64,000 nt of DNA from Theocolax elegans (lineage: Eukaryota > Arthropoda > Insecta > Hymenoptera > Cerocephalidae): positions 5,669,125 through 5,733,124 of the forward strand of contig CM047429.1 of the NCBI GenBank assembly GCA_026168455.1, read 5' to 3'. Below are positions 45,464-56,459 of this stretch, in pieces. Positions within the stretch are counted from its first letter, which is position 1, and every line of letters starts with the position of its first letter. A model generated the notes under the pieces. It did no database searches. It saw only the letters and a program-made list of their open reading frames with translations, and had not been told where the DNA came from. A program made the translations under genes and the position numbers.

Positions 45464-45796
45464 TGTTGGCTGAGCGAAACCAGCGAGCTCCGCATCACGT
45501 GGCGAGAGCGCCACCTAATAAGGAGAGACGAAGAATTGCCGTCTCTCGTACCGCGACGAGCGTGCATCACTCTCGTGTTGACTGTCAAGGAGCACGTACC
45601 GTTTCTTTATACATTCGCGAATTTTTAGTTATTAATTGTGATTTGCTTTTTTATTGTTTATTCAGAGTAATTCAGAGGCACAGTGGTGCATATATATATA
45701 TTTAAATAAATAAATTTGGTTTAAGCATGAATGGTGTGTGTGTAAGTGGAGTTTGTTTTTCGACCTTCCCTGCCGAAATCCTTGATTAATCCAACA
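45464..45796 (+). repeat. Copia 3' LTR
   Basis: 333 bp beginning TGTTGG and ending CCAACA, a perfect 6-bp inverted terminus, preceded by a purine tract. It contains two close TTCAGAG copies (45661, 45671). A 86-codon open frame at 45445-45705 is a by-product. Confidence 0.93.
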
Positions 45797-45797
45797 C

Positions 45798-45863
45798 TTT
45801 TGCCATCCTTTTCTGGTTATTCTACTCGTCAATGGTTAGTATAGCCTGAGGAGGATGGCAAAA
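45798..45863. repeat. 66-nt hairpin beside the Copia 3' LTR
   Basis: TTTTGCCATCCT pairs perfectly with AGGATGGCAAAA. Inside, CTGGTTAT pairs with ATAGCCTG with one mismatch and one G-U. The loop holds TGGTTAGTATAG, which resembles a tRNA D-arm. It could be a tiny inverted-repeat element or a structured RNA. Confidence 0.5.
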
Positions 45864-46429
45864 AATTCGAGCTTTCATTTAAACCAAATAGAAGAATATT
45901 ACAGAACGATTTTTTTCTAAATAAAGGACTGCAAACTGTATATGCACTATCCTTCTCAATTCTGATATTATATTATTAATTAGAAAAAATTTTTACAACA
46001 TTTCAAAAATTTGTATACTTATACATTTAGAAATTGGATTAATTATCCTAAAAAATTGTATTTAATTCTGCATTTAATGTGATTCTTTATTCTTGTTTAG
46101 AAATAATTATTTTCTATAAGATAATAAGTACCTTTTCGCTGGACAAAATAACATAATTTGTAGTTACATACATTTTTAAGTGTAAAGAGCAAACTGCAGA
46201 AAAAGACTATTTCGGAAATAGTACTAGTTAATTGTGCGCAATATATTTTTAGTTATATAATTAAGTTCAAAAATAGAGCACGGGTATCTAAATTCGGACA
46301 ATCATATCCAAGCGTAGCTCCTTTCGCGGGAGAGAAAAATCTACGAATAAATGGTTAAAAAATTGCTAAGTCGAAATTTTATAAATTCAACAGTTCTTTA
46401 CAGCCTGGTAATAAGTCTTAATAACAAAA
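45864..46429. other. AT-rich, no gene seen
   Basis: No frame with domain content; no clear repeat boundary. Confidence 0.3.
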
Positions 46430-46505
46430 TAGCAAAATAGCTCATAGTAGTAAAGAGTCAGCGTTCGAATCTTAAGATTGAAGGTTCGAGTCCCACAGAC
46501 AGCAA
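46430..46505 (+). repeat. tRNA-like head
   Basis: AATAGCTCATAGTAGTAAAG (box A-like) and GGTTCGAGTCC at 46483-46493 (exact box B), followed by a T-rich spacer. It aligns base for base over much of its length with the tRNA-like copies at 58885-58956 and 59061-59129. The T-stem does not pair, so it is not a working tRNA. Confidence 0.5.
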
Positions 46506-47319
46506 ATATTTTTTTTTAATTTTTTCTTTTAATTTATGAGCTATATGGCTAACATATTGGCAACAATTTAAAAATTGTAAGATAGTAACTATTGGCAATA
46601 TGTTTGCAATAATTGTTGCCCATCACTTTGCAATACAGTGGCAATAGTTTATATTTTTAAGTACGTACAATATATCTTAATAAGTAGATTCTGGTTAAAA
46701 ATAAAATGTTTTAAGTCTGTTATTATATACATGCTGTCAGATTAAATTTAATATGTTAACTGTTAATATCCATCATATTCGCATATATTAACATTACATA
46801 TTTTATTAGTTACACTATTGTTACACTATTATTACCTTTGTATCAGTATTGGTATTCTCTCACAAGGGAAGTACTTGACCTTCGGAAACGGATATATCTT
46901 ATTCTAACCTTGTCATATCTTTTGGAATATAATAAAATGAAGAAAGCCAAGTTATTACTTACCAATTGCCACTTTTACGAAAGTGATTCGACATCTGACA
47001 ATAATATTTCCAATGAAAGTTACTTTCACTTTGATTGCTATTATGACTCGAAAACGAATATTGATAGGAAATCAATCCAAAAACTGAAAGGTAGTTGAGT
47101 TCAAGTAGATATGGTTAAAAAAAAGAAGCTTAAATTGTTCAATTTAGAGCAAAGTAAAGAAAATAAGAAATAGAAGAATTTTATAATATTATTGCAATAT
47201 GTTTAGCATTATTTTAGGTTATATTTTTTTGTAAAATTTCATATTGTGTGGAGAGCAATGCCGGATGTCAAATACGTTTCGTTTCGAAATTCTATTACAC
47301 AAGAAAAAATTATATAATC
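46506..47319. other. GGCAATA-word stretch then AT-rich DNA
   Basis: 46545-46640 repeats ATTGGCAACA, TTGGCAATAT and TTGCAATA. Beyond this, an 86-codon frame at 46838-47098 starts with TTG and has no domain; not called. It may be the body of an element running from the tRNA-like head to the terminus at 47690. Confidence 0.35.
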
Positions 47320-47690
47320 GAGTCTCCAGAAATATTTCACGTAATATTACACTGTAATGTTTCGACAATGTTACATGAAATATTGTAATGAAAGTCTGTG
47401 TAATATTTTAGTAATATTCCAAATAATTATGTTTGTTTTAACAAGTATTGATATTATAACAATATTTCATGAAATATTTCAGTAATATTGTTGTAATATG
47501 TTGTGAAATATTCCACTTTCTATTAGTGGAAATATTACACCAAATATTTCATTAATATTTAAAAAATATTACTAGGAATTATCTCAGAAGAATATTTTGT
47601 AATATTTTTGATATATTTTCTAAACATTTCTGCAATATTTTTTTGTAATATTTCATGTAAATTTTTTTGTAATATTACATGCTGTGTGGG
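47320..47690 (+). repeat. AATATT word-saturated array ending TGCTGTGTGGG
   Basis: Packed with GAAATATTTC, GTAATATTAC and related forms. It ends TGCTGTGTGGG at 47680-47690, followed at once by GATA repeats. It is the same design as 11908-12300 in the opposite orientation. Confidence 0.75.
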
Positions 47691-47722
<32 letters not shown>

Positions 47723-47745
47723 GTGAGAGAGAGAGCAGTATAGTT
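47691..47745. repeat. (GATA)n and GA-rich microsatellite
   Basis: TAGATAGATAGATAG for about 30 bp, then GAGTGAGAGAGAGAGCAG. It forms the simple-repeat tail of the preceding element. Confidence 0.9.
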
Positions 47746-47859
47746 AAATAGATATATAAACATATAAATAAACAGATAGACAAGTTACCTAATAGAGCAA
47801 GAACGAATGACGGAACGAGCAAGAGAGAGAAACGTGATACGTACATTAGGAGGAAGAAG

Positions 47860-48060
47860 AAGTAGCGTCTTATTGAATATAGTGCGTTTGCGCAGGACTC
47901 ATGATACTTTATAGCGCAAAGATTCTACGTTTGGTCTACATATACAGGACAAGAGTATCCTTATTAATAATACATTTCTATTCTTCCGGTTCTTTTGCAG
48001 ATATTTTGAACTCTGCTTTAACTTTAATTGTTATAACTTGACTAACATTGTTTATTATAC
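47860..48060 (+). promoter_or_regulatory. Upstream copy of a duplicated segment near the decarboxylase gene
   Basis: Shares with 49100-49290 the series TGCGCAGGA(C/T)(T/A)CATG, AGTGCAAAGATT or AGCGCAAAGATT, CTACGTTTG and AGATATTTT(G/A)AACTC. Both copies are preceded by GATA-like microsatellite. The downstream copy lies about 100 bp 5' of the decarboxylase ATG, so the segment may be a promoter or 5' untranslated exon present twice. Confidence 0.5.
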
Positions 48061-49099
48061 AAACAGAGTTTATTTATTTTAAAGTAAAAAGACATAGACG
48101 TGAATATATTTCTATCTATATCTTTTTTTAGCTTGTTGAATCTTTATTAACGCTATTTATTATTACTATTTATTATTTATTTATTAACTTAAATGTCTTT
48201 ATAATCAAAGAAAATTTAGAATAAGCTTGAAAAATATTTACATCAGATTTACAATCAAATTTTAGGAATATTCGAACACAACAAATCACTTATAAAAAAT
48301 CTTGTCTAATGTTACACACTGCCGAACAGAGATAGTCGCTATAAACTTTTCTTTTATTAAATTATACATACGTACAATTTTTATTAATAAAATTGTAAAA
48401 CATAAAAGAGCAGATGAATAAACGTAATTTTAAAAGGATTTAATAAATATAATTGACTACTTTATTATATTAATTTTATAATTGTATACCACTATAATGT
48501 AATTTATTGAATTAAATCATTTTTTAATATATATGTATTAATAGAAATGAGCAATATTTTGAAGTATAATGATAATATCTCTTTATTTGGTACTGTGTCT
48601 AAAATATACATGTGAACAATATTAAGATTAACCCAAGTAAACATCGTAAACAATTAAATAATTCTCGGTTATAATAGTTTTGACAGTCAGTAGAATAAAT
48701 AGATGTAATAAATAAATCTTGCAGTTTTGCGTAAAGATACGCAAATATTTTATAATATTATTAATAGTACTAGTTATATTAATTATTAATAGTGGTATTT
48801 CTAATTTTTTATTAAGACTATATATATGCAGCAATGAGAAATAAACGACATGGGTATTTGGTATATGGATAATATATGTGGGTAATTGAAAAATATTAAT
48901 GAATTTTTTACATTATTCTAGGGTACTATTTAAAATCCTTAAGACAAGTGTTTACAATTTTCTAGATCGACTTATAACAAAATATATATGTTTATATTTC
49001 CGTTTGTATAGTAGAATAGAGGGAACAAGATATTTAGCTAAATAGATATTCAGGTAGATAGTTAGATAGATAGATGAATGGATGAATAAATAGGTTGAA
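48061..49099. other. AT-rich DNA between the duplicated segments
   Basis: No gene or clear element; a 68-codon minus-strand frame at 48628-48834 has no recognisable content. Confidence 0.3.
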
Positions 49100-49290
49100 A
49101 GATAGAGAGAGATATGGTAGGTATATTAAGAAGCGCCTTAGTGTACAGAGCGCGGTTGCGCAGGATACATGTTTATAGTGCAAAGATTTTACGTTTGATC
49201 TTTAGCTTTAGTACAAGTGAAAGCTTGTTAATTAAGAAGAATTTTTTAAATTCATTTAATAGATATTTTAAACTCAAATTTAACCTCAAT
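49100..49290 (+). promoter_or_regulatory. Downstream copy of the duplicated segment, probable 5' region of the decarboxylase gene
   Basis: Partner of 47860-48060; ends about 100 bp before the ATG at 49394. It contains GAGCGCGGTTGCGCAGGATA, a GC island in AT-rich surroundings. No TATA box is obvious. Confidence 0.45.
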
Positions 49291-49393
49291 TGTTAAATTT
49301 TTTAACATTTTTTATTACTTAGATAGCGTGATACTTATTTTAATGTTATATTCGTAATTGATTAAAGCAAGAATTACTGAATCCCTAACAAAT

Positions 49394-49803
49394 ATGAACG
49401 TGGAAGAATTTCGTATTCGTGGTAAAGAGATGATTGAATACATATGTGAGTTCATGAGCAATATTAATGAACGTCGTGTCACGCCAGACATTGGACCGGG
49501 GTACTTGAAACCTATTATGCCGTCGGAGCCACCATATCAACCTGATTCTTGGGAGGATATAATGCAAGATGTAGAAACGAAAATAATGCCTGGTGTACGA
49601 TTTATGTTTCTTTTATCTAGATGTACACACTAATAAAATATGGATGTCTTTTGAATTGTTTTAATAAATAATCGTATTCTATTTATTAGATAACACATTG
49701 GCAACATCCAAGATTTCATGCATATTTTCCATCAGGAAATTCATTTCCTTCTATACTTGGGGATATGCTATCCAACGCCATTGGTTGTATAGGATTTTCC
49801 TGG
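49394..49803 (+). CDS. Tdc: Tyrosine-decarboxylase-type PLP enzyme, first two coding exons
   Basis: Group II PLP-dependent amino-acid decarboxylase, N-terminal part. Exon 1 is 49394-49594 (MNVEEFRIRGKEMIEYI to KIMPG), the intron is 95 bp (GT at 49595, TTATTAG before 49690), and exon 2 is 49690-49803 (ITHWQHPRFHAYFPSGNSF to CIGFSW), followed by GTAAGT. THWQHPRFHAYFPSGNSFPS and GDMLSNAIGCIGFSW fit tyrosine decarboxylases (tyramine/octopamine synthesis in neurons) better than Dopa decarboxylase (THWHSPKFHAYFP) or histidine decarboxylase. An ATG farther upstream is not needed. The PLP lysine and the rest of the enzyme would be in later exons, which I do not find up to 64000: either a long repeat-filled intron or a truncated copy. 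Confidence 0.85.
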
Positions 49804-51365
49804 GTAAGTAACATTAGTTTTTAATTTTGTTATATATATTCTCGTACATGTACAATCGCTTAATAGTAAAAAATATGATAATTTTTTATATTAAATATAG
49901 ATATTGTATTTCTACGCCCCCAATTTTAAACTATAATGTAAAAAATGACCGAAAAGAATACGTGAGGATATTCTTTTTACCTTCTTTAATAATCAATATA
50001 TAATTGGGTTTATCATCCGTTTAAATTAATATATATCATAAATGCCTTTTGAAAATATTTCAATAATTTTTGTAGCAGAATATCTTAAATAATTTTTTTA
50101 ATTTATAATTATAATATTCTTTAATAGAAACGTAACAAATTTTGAAAAAATAATAGAATTATTAAACTTTTATATAAGTGAATAATATATAAGAAATAAA
50201 ATATATATCTTTAATGTTATTGTGTAAAGATATATAAAATGTAATAGTAGTATAATTAAATAATAAATAAATTGGGTGCAGTCCGATAAAGATATTGATA
50301 AACATTGTTAATTTTTACAAACGCTTCTATGATGGCAGCATTCACCACTTTTATACTGTTGAACAATTCTCGAAATTAATACTTATTTTACAATCATTGA
50401 AATTAGTAATTAATTTTAGCACGTTTTGGTAGTGTCTAATATTGTTAAATTGTATCTGCTTAGCAGTTTGGAACCGTAATATTTGACACCATAGAAAAGA
50501 GTGTAATAAAATTTTTTGAAATTAGCACAACGAAAGTCGCTACAATAATTTTGCTACTTTTATTTAAAAATTTTATTTATATAAGTACTTGCTACTTTTA
50601 ACTAAATCTTTCAACTATATTGCTAGATATTATATAGATTAAATAATGCTACGAATGTAGTTAAAGAAGTAAATAACAGACTAAATATTGTAAAACTACA
50701 AATATAAGCAACCCTTTAAATTGATAGTTACTTGCATGAATCAATAATACATTAGATAAATAACATATTTCAAACATGTTTTTTAAACATTACATTTTAA
50801 ACATTGAAGTTTTTTAAGTAGGAGGTTAAGTTTTATATCCCTATTATTTTCTGATTCTACTTTATAATCAATACCCAATACAAAATTATTACGAATTAAT
50901 ACTAATGCGGTATTTAAATTAGTTTCTACACAACATGATATTTGTAATAAATTTGCACTAAATTTACGATAAATTTGTGCTAAATTAGTCCAAATTCATA
51001 TATTACTAAATTTATACTAAATGTACACTTCTAAATTTGCACTAAATGTATAAATTATTAAACAACAATAAAACGTTAGTATATTATTTTTCCTTTAAAC
51101 TTAAATAAAATACTGTAGAAAAAATTTACAATAATGTATTCTTGTTAATCACGTACTTTAATTAAAAATTCAAACAAAAAAACGATTCAATTCCACTATA
51201 TTTTGTATTAAAGTCCATCACCTTACCAAGTAACCACTACCATTGATTTGATTTGTAAGTATTACTTTTTTTGGTCCTTATAAAGCTATCAAAATATTAC
51301 TATGCATTTGTACAAATTAACACGCAATTTATAGATATCTATATATATATATTATATTAAGCTGC
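49804..51365. other. AT-rich, presumed intron of the decarboxylase gene
   Basis: No exon matching the next conserved part of the enzyme is seen. Around 50940-51070 the words CACTAAATTTA and TACTAAAT recur. Confidence 0.4.
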
Positions 51366-51559
51366 TTCCATCAAAAACCTTTCTCCCTTTCTGTGACGTC
51401 AATCTATTTGTATGACGTAATTGTCGAAGTGACGGTATTTTTTGATAAATAGATGTATTACATGTTTTTTGACGCACTGTTGGGGGTTAATGTTTTTAGT
51501 TGCTTTTTTAAAAGGGGTAAAATTTGAAGGGGGAAGGGGTGGTGGTATGGGGTGTACCC

Positions 51560-52262
51560 TGACCACCTAGACATCGTCTTCAGGAAGTGACAATTTTTTT
51601 TGCATATTCAAGCAGGGTGGCACACTACTTACCAGTAGACGATGTCCAGATGACCCGGAGGTCACCCTGACCACCTGGACATCGTCTTCAGGAAGTGACA
51701 ATTTTTTTTGCATATTCAAGCAGGGTGGCATACTACTTACCAGTAGACGATGTCCAGATGACCCGGAGGTCACCCTGACCACCTGGACATCGTCTTCAGG
51801 AAGTGACAATTTTTTTTTGCATATTTAAGCAGGGTGGTACACTACTTACCAGTAGACGATGTCCAGATGACCCGGAGGTCACCCTGACCACCTGGACATC
51901 GTCTTCAGGAAGTGACAATTTTTTTTGCATATTCAAGCAGGGTGGCACACTACATACCAGTAGACGATGTCCAGATGACCCGGAGGTCACCCTGACCACC
52001 TGGACATCGTCTTCAGGAAGTGACAATTTTTTTTTGCATATTCAAGCAGGGTGGTGCACTACTTACCAGTAGACGATGTCCAGATGACCCGGAGGTCACC
52101 CAGACCACCTGGACATCGTCTTCAGGAAGTGACAATTTTTTTACATATTCAAGCAGGGTGGTACACTACTTACCAGTAGACGATGTCCAGATGACCCGGA
52201 GGTCACCCTGACCACCTGGACATCGTCTTCAGGAAGTGACAATTTTTTTACATATTCAAGCA
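51560..52262. repeat. Hairpin satellite 2, about 117-bp unit, six copies
   Basis: Each unit holds AGACGATGTCCAG and CTGGACATCGTCT as a perfect 13-bp outer stem, around the inner palindrome GGTCACCCTGACC, then a poly-T linker, TGCATATTCAAGCAGGGTGG and CACTACTTACCAGT. Because the period is near 39 codons, frames stay open for 60-90 codons, but the T-run length shifts them and no start or domain supports translation. Confidence 0.9.
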
Positions 52263-52525
52263 GGTTGGCAATTCAGAAACTTTTAAAGGACGATTTCATT
52301 TCTAAAATCTCGGTAGTCTAAAGGTTAAAATGTAAAGTTTCCAAACCGAAAATATAAAAATGTGACTTGTGTTAATAGTACTTTGAGTAATAAATACCAA
52401 ATACACTATAATTTTTTTTCCTTGAATGAGAATAGAGTACAATCTTGTTTCCAAAACTTTCTTTTCTAAAAAAATGCAAGGTTAAGAAAATACTCATTAG
52501 GTATAAAGGAATAGATACATTCCGA

Positions 52526-52605
52526 CCCAGACAGCACTTCATATTGCAACGATATTGTTGGAATAATGTCATATTGCTACAATATTGTCAACTTACATTG
52601 TCTGA
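52526..52605 (-). repeat. Short word element, CCCAGACAGCA terminus
   Basis: CCCAGACAGCA at 52526-52536 differs by one base from the CCCACACAGCA terminus used elsewhere. It is followed by CATATTGCAACGATATTG and TACAATATTGTC, i.e. the word CAATATTG. Confidence 0.45.
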
Positions 52606-54327
52606 TTTTAGTATTTCATTAATTAATGAACGCATTAATGAGGATAATAATTTAAGCTAAAGAATTGTTGTATTGTCTTATGTTTTGACGAAAATTCGTA
52701 CTATATTTCGAATTACCTATAACCAAATTTTTTAATTCTTTTGGATATGTGGGTGAAAATCATCTAACGCGCACAATTGTGTAATAGTGAAATATATCCC
52801 ATTATATCATATATAAAATTACGAATAATATATTCTAAGTACAATATATGTAATTTAATGTAAGTCAGCCGTGAAACTTGATAAAAGTTGATTTTATTGC
52901 CAAGTTTAAGTTGCTTAAAGTTTGAAATATAACGTCCCCTGGCTGTAAGAAGGCCATAATCGCATATTAACTGGTGCGATTATAGGCGTATTTCTTTATT
53001 TCAAAAACGGGTTCAAAACTTAATTGTTCATTTTGATAACCACAATTAAAATTAAGTTGAAAATCTGAACATTTACTGATTTTTGAAGTGCACTGAACTT
53101 GCTGAACTTTGTAACAAACTTGTTATTAATAATAGCTGTGTTATGATTAATGTCTTTAAAATTAATTGTAAACATAAAACATTTTTCTGACCAGGTGAAA
53201 TTGTTAACTTTTGGTTTACTTTAGAGGTAAAAATTTTATTTTTAGTATTTCATGATGTTAAGCAAAAAATACGGGCATGTTTTTGTGGTAATTCAGCGGT
53301 TACCTTTTTTAATGTAATTTCTCTGGTAGAGTATAATTGGAAAACTAATAAATTTTTAAAACCAATTCATAGAGTAAATTTCAGATAAAGTAACTACATA
53401 AAAACAGTATTATTCCGATGTGGAAATTTTAAATGTTAACGTAATAAAATTTAAAAAACAATCTATGTAATCTCCCCTGGCATGTAACATCCCCTGTCCA
53501 AATTTCTTTTATAACAAATAATCGATGCTGATCATTACATGCTTTACTGTTTTGACTAAAAATAAACATTATTTCTTAACAATTGTTTTCTCCATTCAAA
53601 GGAACTATGCGAGTCCATCAATGGAAATGGAGTAGAAGTGAGCCCCAAAAAATTAATTTTAATGAAGTAAGTTGTTACGAATGTAATTTGAATAGACAAT
53701 GTGAACATTATCAATTAGGGTTGATCTCGTACGAAAATATAACTCAGAAAAAGAGTAAAATTGTTATTTGAGATAAAAGAAGTCACTACTAAAAGAAATA
53801 ATAAAAATATATAATTTATATTACAATTATAAAAATTATGTTAAATTGATTATATGGAAACATTGCATATATTTTATAAATGGAAGAATTTGTTAATTAA
53901 TTTTTTTTTGTTATTATCAATTAGGTATAGTTATATTCAATGTATACTTCATAAAATATGTTTATTAAAATTTTCTATCCCTATTACAAAATCTCACGTG
54001 AGAAATTGATTTTTTATTATTTAGCAAATTTAAACACCTCTCCAATTGAAATATCACACGAGATTTTGGCATGAAATCTCACTTGAGATTTAACGTGAGA
54101 TTTTGTATTAGGGATGTATTCAAGATGTTTGTGTTTTATATATCAAAATATATGTAATTCCCCTGGAATGTAAAAATTAAAAATCTTCAATACGTTGAGT
54201 AAATCAACTGATCCTGTATGCCCACTGTAAACAGGTACTCTAGAAACTGTAATTGGTCCAGAGAAACCAAAAATATATAATTTTTTTCATTTTGTTTTCT
54301 TGCATATCACAACGACAAATGTTCACG
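52606..54327. other. Interior of the composite element, no firm gene
   Basis: A TCCCCTGG followed closely by TGTAA recurs at about 52937, 53466 and 54152. GGGTGAAAATCATCTAACG (about 52750) is mirrored by CGTTAGATGATTTTCACCC (about 54326), an inner inverted pair enclosing 1.6 kb. A 62-codon plus-strand frame at 53583-53771 contains CYECNLNRQCEHYQ, which may be a stray zinc-finger-like piece, but it is unrecognised. Confidence 0.4.
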
Positions 54328-54615
54328 TTAGATGATTTTCACCCATGTAGGATTGTCAGGTAGCATTACTTTACCCATTTGACAACAACTTGAAAATAAT
54401 TTATTTTTATTATATTCACATGAAAAATGTTTTGCATGGCAATAATTACAAATTTCAGACATTGTACCTAAATAATTTTCAATTATTAAAGATTCATTAA
54501 AATAATTATTTGCTATTTTACCATCATACATATTATTTTTATTTTTTTTTTGTTTACTCTTAAGTTCTGCAATAACATCTAATTTTTTTTTTTTAATGAG
54601 GAGTAGCATTTTCAT
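54328..54615 (-). pseudogene. Helitron-like N-terminal protein fragment
   Basis: 95-codon minus-strand frame. The part MSEICNYCHAKHFSCEY, then FSSCCQMGKVMLP, follows the C-x2-C-x2-H ... CC-x2-GKV-x-LP pattern seen at the start of the Helitron Rep-helicase (zinc-finger-like domain). No Rep HUH or helicase motif follows, so it is an isolated fragment. Preceding residues are Lys/Asn-rich. Confidence 0.55.
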
Positions 54616-54877
54616 TTATTGACTCATTATCATGAACTTGAGTTTTTTAAAAAGTGTTAAAATAGGGTAAGGTGAGGGAATTAAAGGAGAATGGGTAGTT
54701 GACCTGGAGGTCATCCTGACCACCTGGACATCGTCCTCGGGAAGTGACATAATTTTTTTGTTTTATAATTTTTTTGTTTAATTTCATTTTCCCTCTGCGA
54801 TTATAGGCTTGGGACTGACATATATTGTTCATATATTTTGTTCAGTTCATATATTTTGTTCAATATATATTGTTCAT

Positions 54878-55262
54878 TTATTTTGAAATTTTGAGTGCTA
54901 CTCTTTAAAGATGCTGCTTATATGTATATTTGTAAATATTTGAATTAAGTGTGCACTTTAGATATGATTTTTTTTATTAATTAATTTACTTTTAACGCTT
55001 TGTTAAAAACTTAGCAATATTAGCGCTACGCTTTAAAGGTGCTGCTTCAATTTTTGAATTGTTCTATTGATGATTCATTTTAAAATTTTGAGCGCTACTC
55101 TTTAAAGGTGCTGCTTATATGTATATTTGTAAATATTTGAATTAAGTGTGCACTTTAGATATGATTTTCTTTATTAATTAATTTATTTTTAACACTTTGT
55201 TAAAAACTTAGCAATATTAGCGCTACGCTTTAAAGATGCTGCTTCAATTTTTGAATTGTTAT
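54878..55262. repeat. Tandem duplication of about 190 bp
   Basis: Two copies of a unit holding GCGCTAC(T/G)CTTTAAAGGTGCTGCTT twice each (four occurrences at about 54893, 55020, 55088 and 55220), with TATATGTATATTTGTAAATA and TAAAAACTTAGCAATATTAG conserved. No coding sequence. Confidence 0.8.
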
Positions 55263-55282
55263 GTTGTTGATTTATTTTTTTT

Positions 55283-55495
55283 TACCTCCGGGTCATCTGG
55301 ACATCGTCTACTGGTAAGTAGTGTACCACCCTGCTTGAATATGCAAAAAAAATTGTCACTTCCTGAAGACGATGTCCAGGTGGTCAGGGTGACCTCCGGG
55401 TCATCTGGACATCGTCTACTGGTAAGTAGTGTGCCACCCTGCTTGAATATGCAAAAAAAATTGTCACTTCCTGAAGACGATGTCTAGGTGGTCAA
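55283..55495. repeat. Hairpin satellite 2, inverted right-arm copies
   Basis: Almost two units in the opposite orientation to 51560-52262, with the same stems and linker. Adjacent to the right outer inverted repeat (55495-55690). Confidence 0.9.
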
Positions 55496-55690
55496 GGTAC
55501 ACCCCATACCACCACCCCTTCCCCCTTCAAATGTTGCCCCTTTTAAAAAAACAACTAAAAACATTAACCCCCAACAGTGCGTCAAAAAACATGTGATACA
55601 TCTATTTATCAAAAAATATCGTCACATCGACAATTACGTCACACAAATAGATTGACGTCACAGAAAGGGAGAAAGGTTTTTGATGGAATT

Positions 55691-56459
55691 TAATTTTTAT
55701 TTAACTTTAACTCTAACTTTAATTTTTTCTATTATATATTTTTAATATTTAATTTATTAAAAAATAAATAAATAAATAAATAAATTAAAAAATAATAAAT
55801 TAACTTTAATTTTTTTTATATATATAGAACTTTTATCCTCCAAATGTTGAGCAATCGATAGGTGAAAATCAATTATTAATAATTATAAATAATATTTTAT
55901 TTTAAATTTTTATTTAATAAAATTTTTTATTTTTCATGATTTTTATTTTTTGACATGATCAATTTACGAGAAATTGCCCATATATACATGTAAAATCTAA
56001 ATGTGCATAAATTAAAGGTTACCTAATTATCTTTTTTTATTGTATTCATACAATTGTAATTTTATTTATTTTTTCACATATAATAATTACAAAGGAAATA
56101 AGATTGGACACGCTATAATAATAATAATAATAATATAAAATCAATAAAGAGTGTTTTAATTGAAGAATAATAAAATCCAATTATTATTGTAATTATGTGC
56201 ATTAAAAAATAGACAATAATAAATGTTAACAAATAAGTAAGATTATTATTACTTAGTATTAATTTAAAAGAGTTAGTTTCAATTTAAAAGAAAAATTTTA
56301 CTAAAGTAACAATATAAATCGTTGCATAGTAATTGATAGATTAAGTGTGAATTTAGGGGATGTGATACCTAGATTACAACTAGAATAGAAAATAGCGTAA
56401 CAGAGATATTTTTACGAAATAATTATTAATTAATTAATTATACGTAAATAACTATTTTT
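55691..56459. other. AT-rich, no gene seen
   Basis: Simple A/T-rich sequence with short AAATA and AATAAT runs near 55770 and 56120. Confidence 0.35.

Larger units (their letters stand above)
38984..45796 (+). mobile_element. Copia-type LTR retrotransposon, 5' LTR truncated
   Basis: Partial 5' LTR (38984-39092), primer site GGTTGTGGGCACA (39093-39105), leader, gag, then PR-integrase-RT-RNase H in Copia order, purine tract GGAGGGAGGGAG (45452-45463), full 3' LTR (45464-45796). The primer site resembles the internal initiator-tRNA-Met type used by Drosophila copia. Several stops and frameshifts and an RT deletion make it inactive. TTCAGAG occurs 23 times along it. The left end abuts the Gypsy-B LTR with no target duplication. 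Confidence 0.95.
51366..55690. mobile_element. Composite 4.3-kb inverted-repeat element with satellite arms
   Basis: CTTCCATCAAAAACCTTTCT at 51366 is mirrored by GAAAGGTTTTTGATGGAATT ending about 55690. The outer inverted repeats (about 195 bp each) are followed on both sides by hairpin satellite 2: about 6 units on the left (51560-52262) and nearly two on the right (55283-55495). The 3-kb interior carries AT-rich DNA, a second word element, a Helitron-like fragment and a stray satellite unit at about 54690-54760. No transposase is recognised. An older name-class such as a foldback transposon or a Helitron-associated composite is possible. Confidence 0.75.

Noticed and set aside
46838..47098. 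86-codon ORF as a small gene
   Set aside because: TTG start, no domain, surrounded by repeat sequence.
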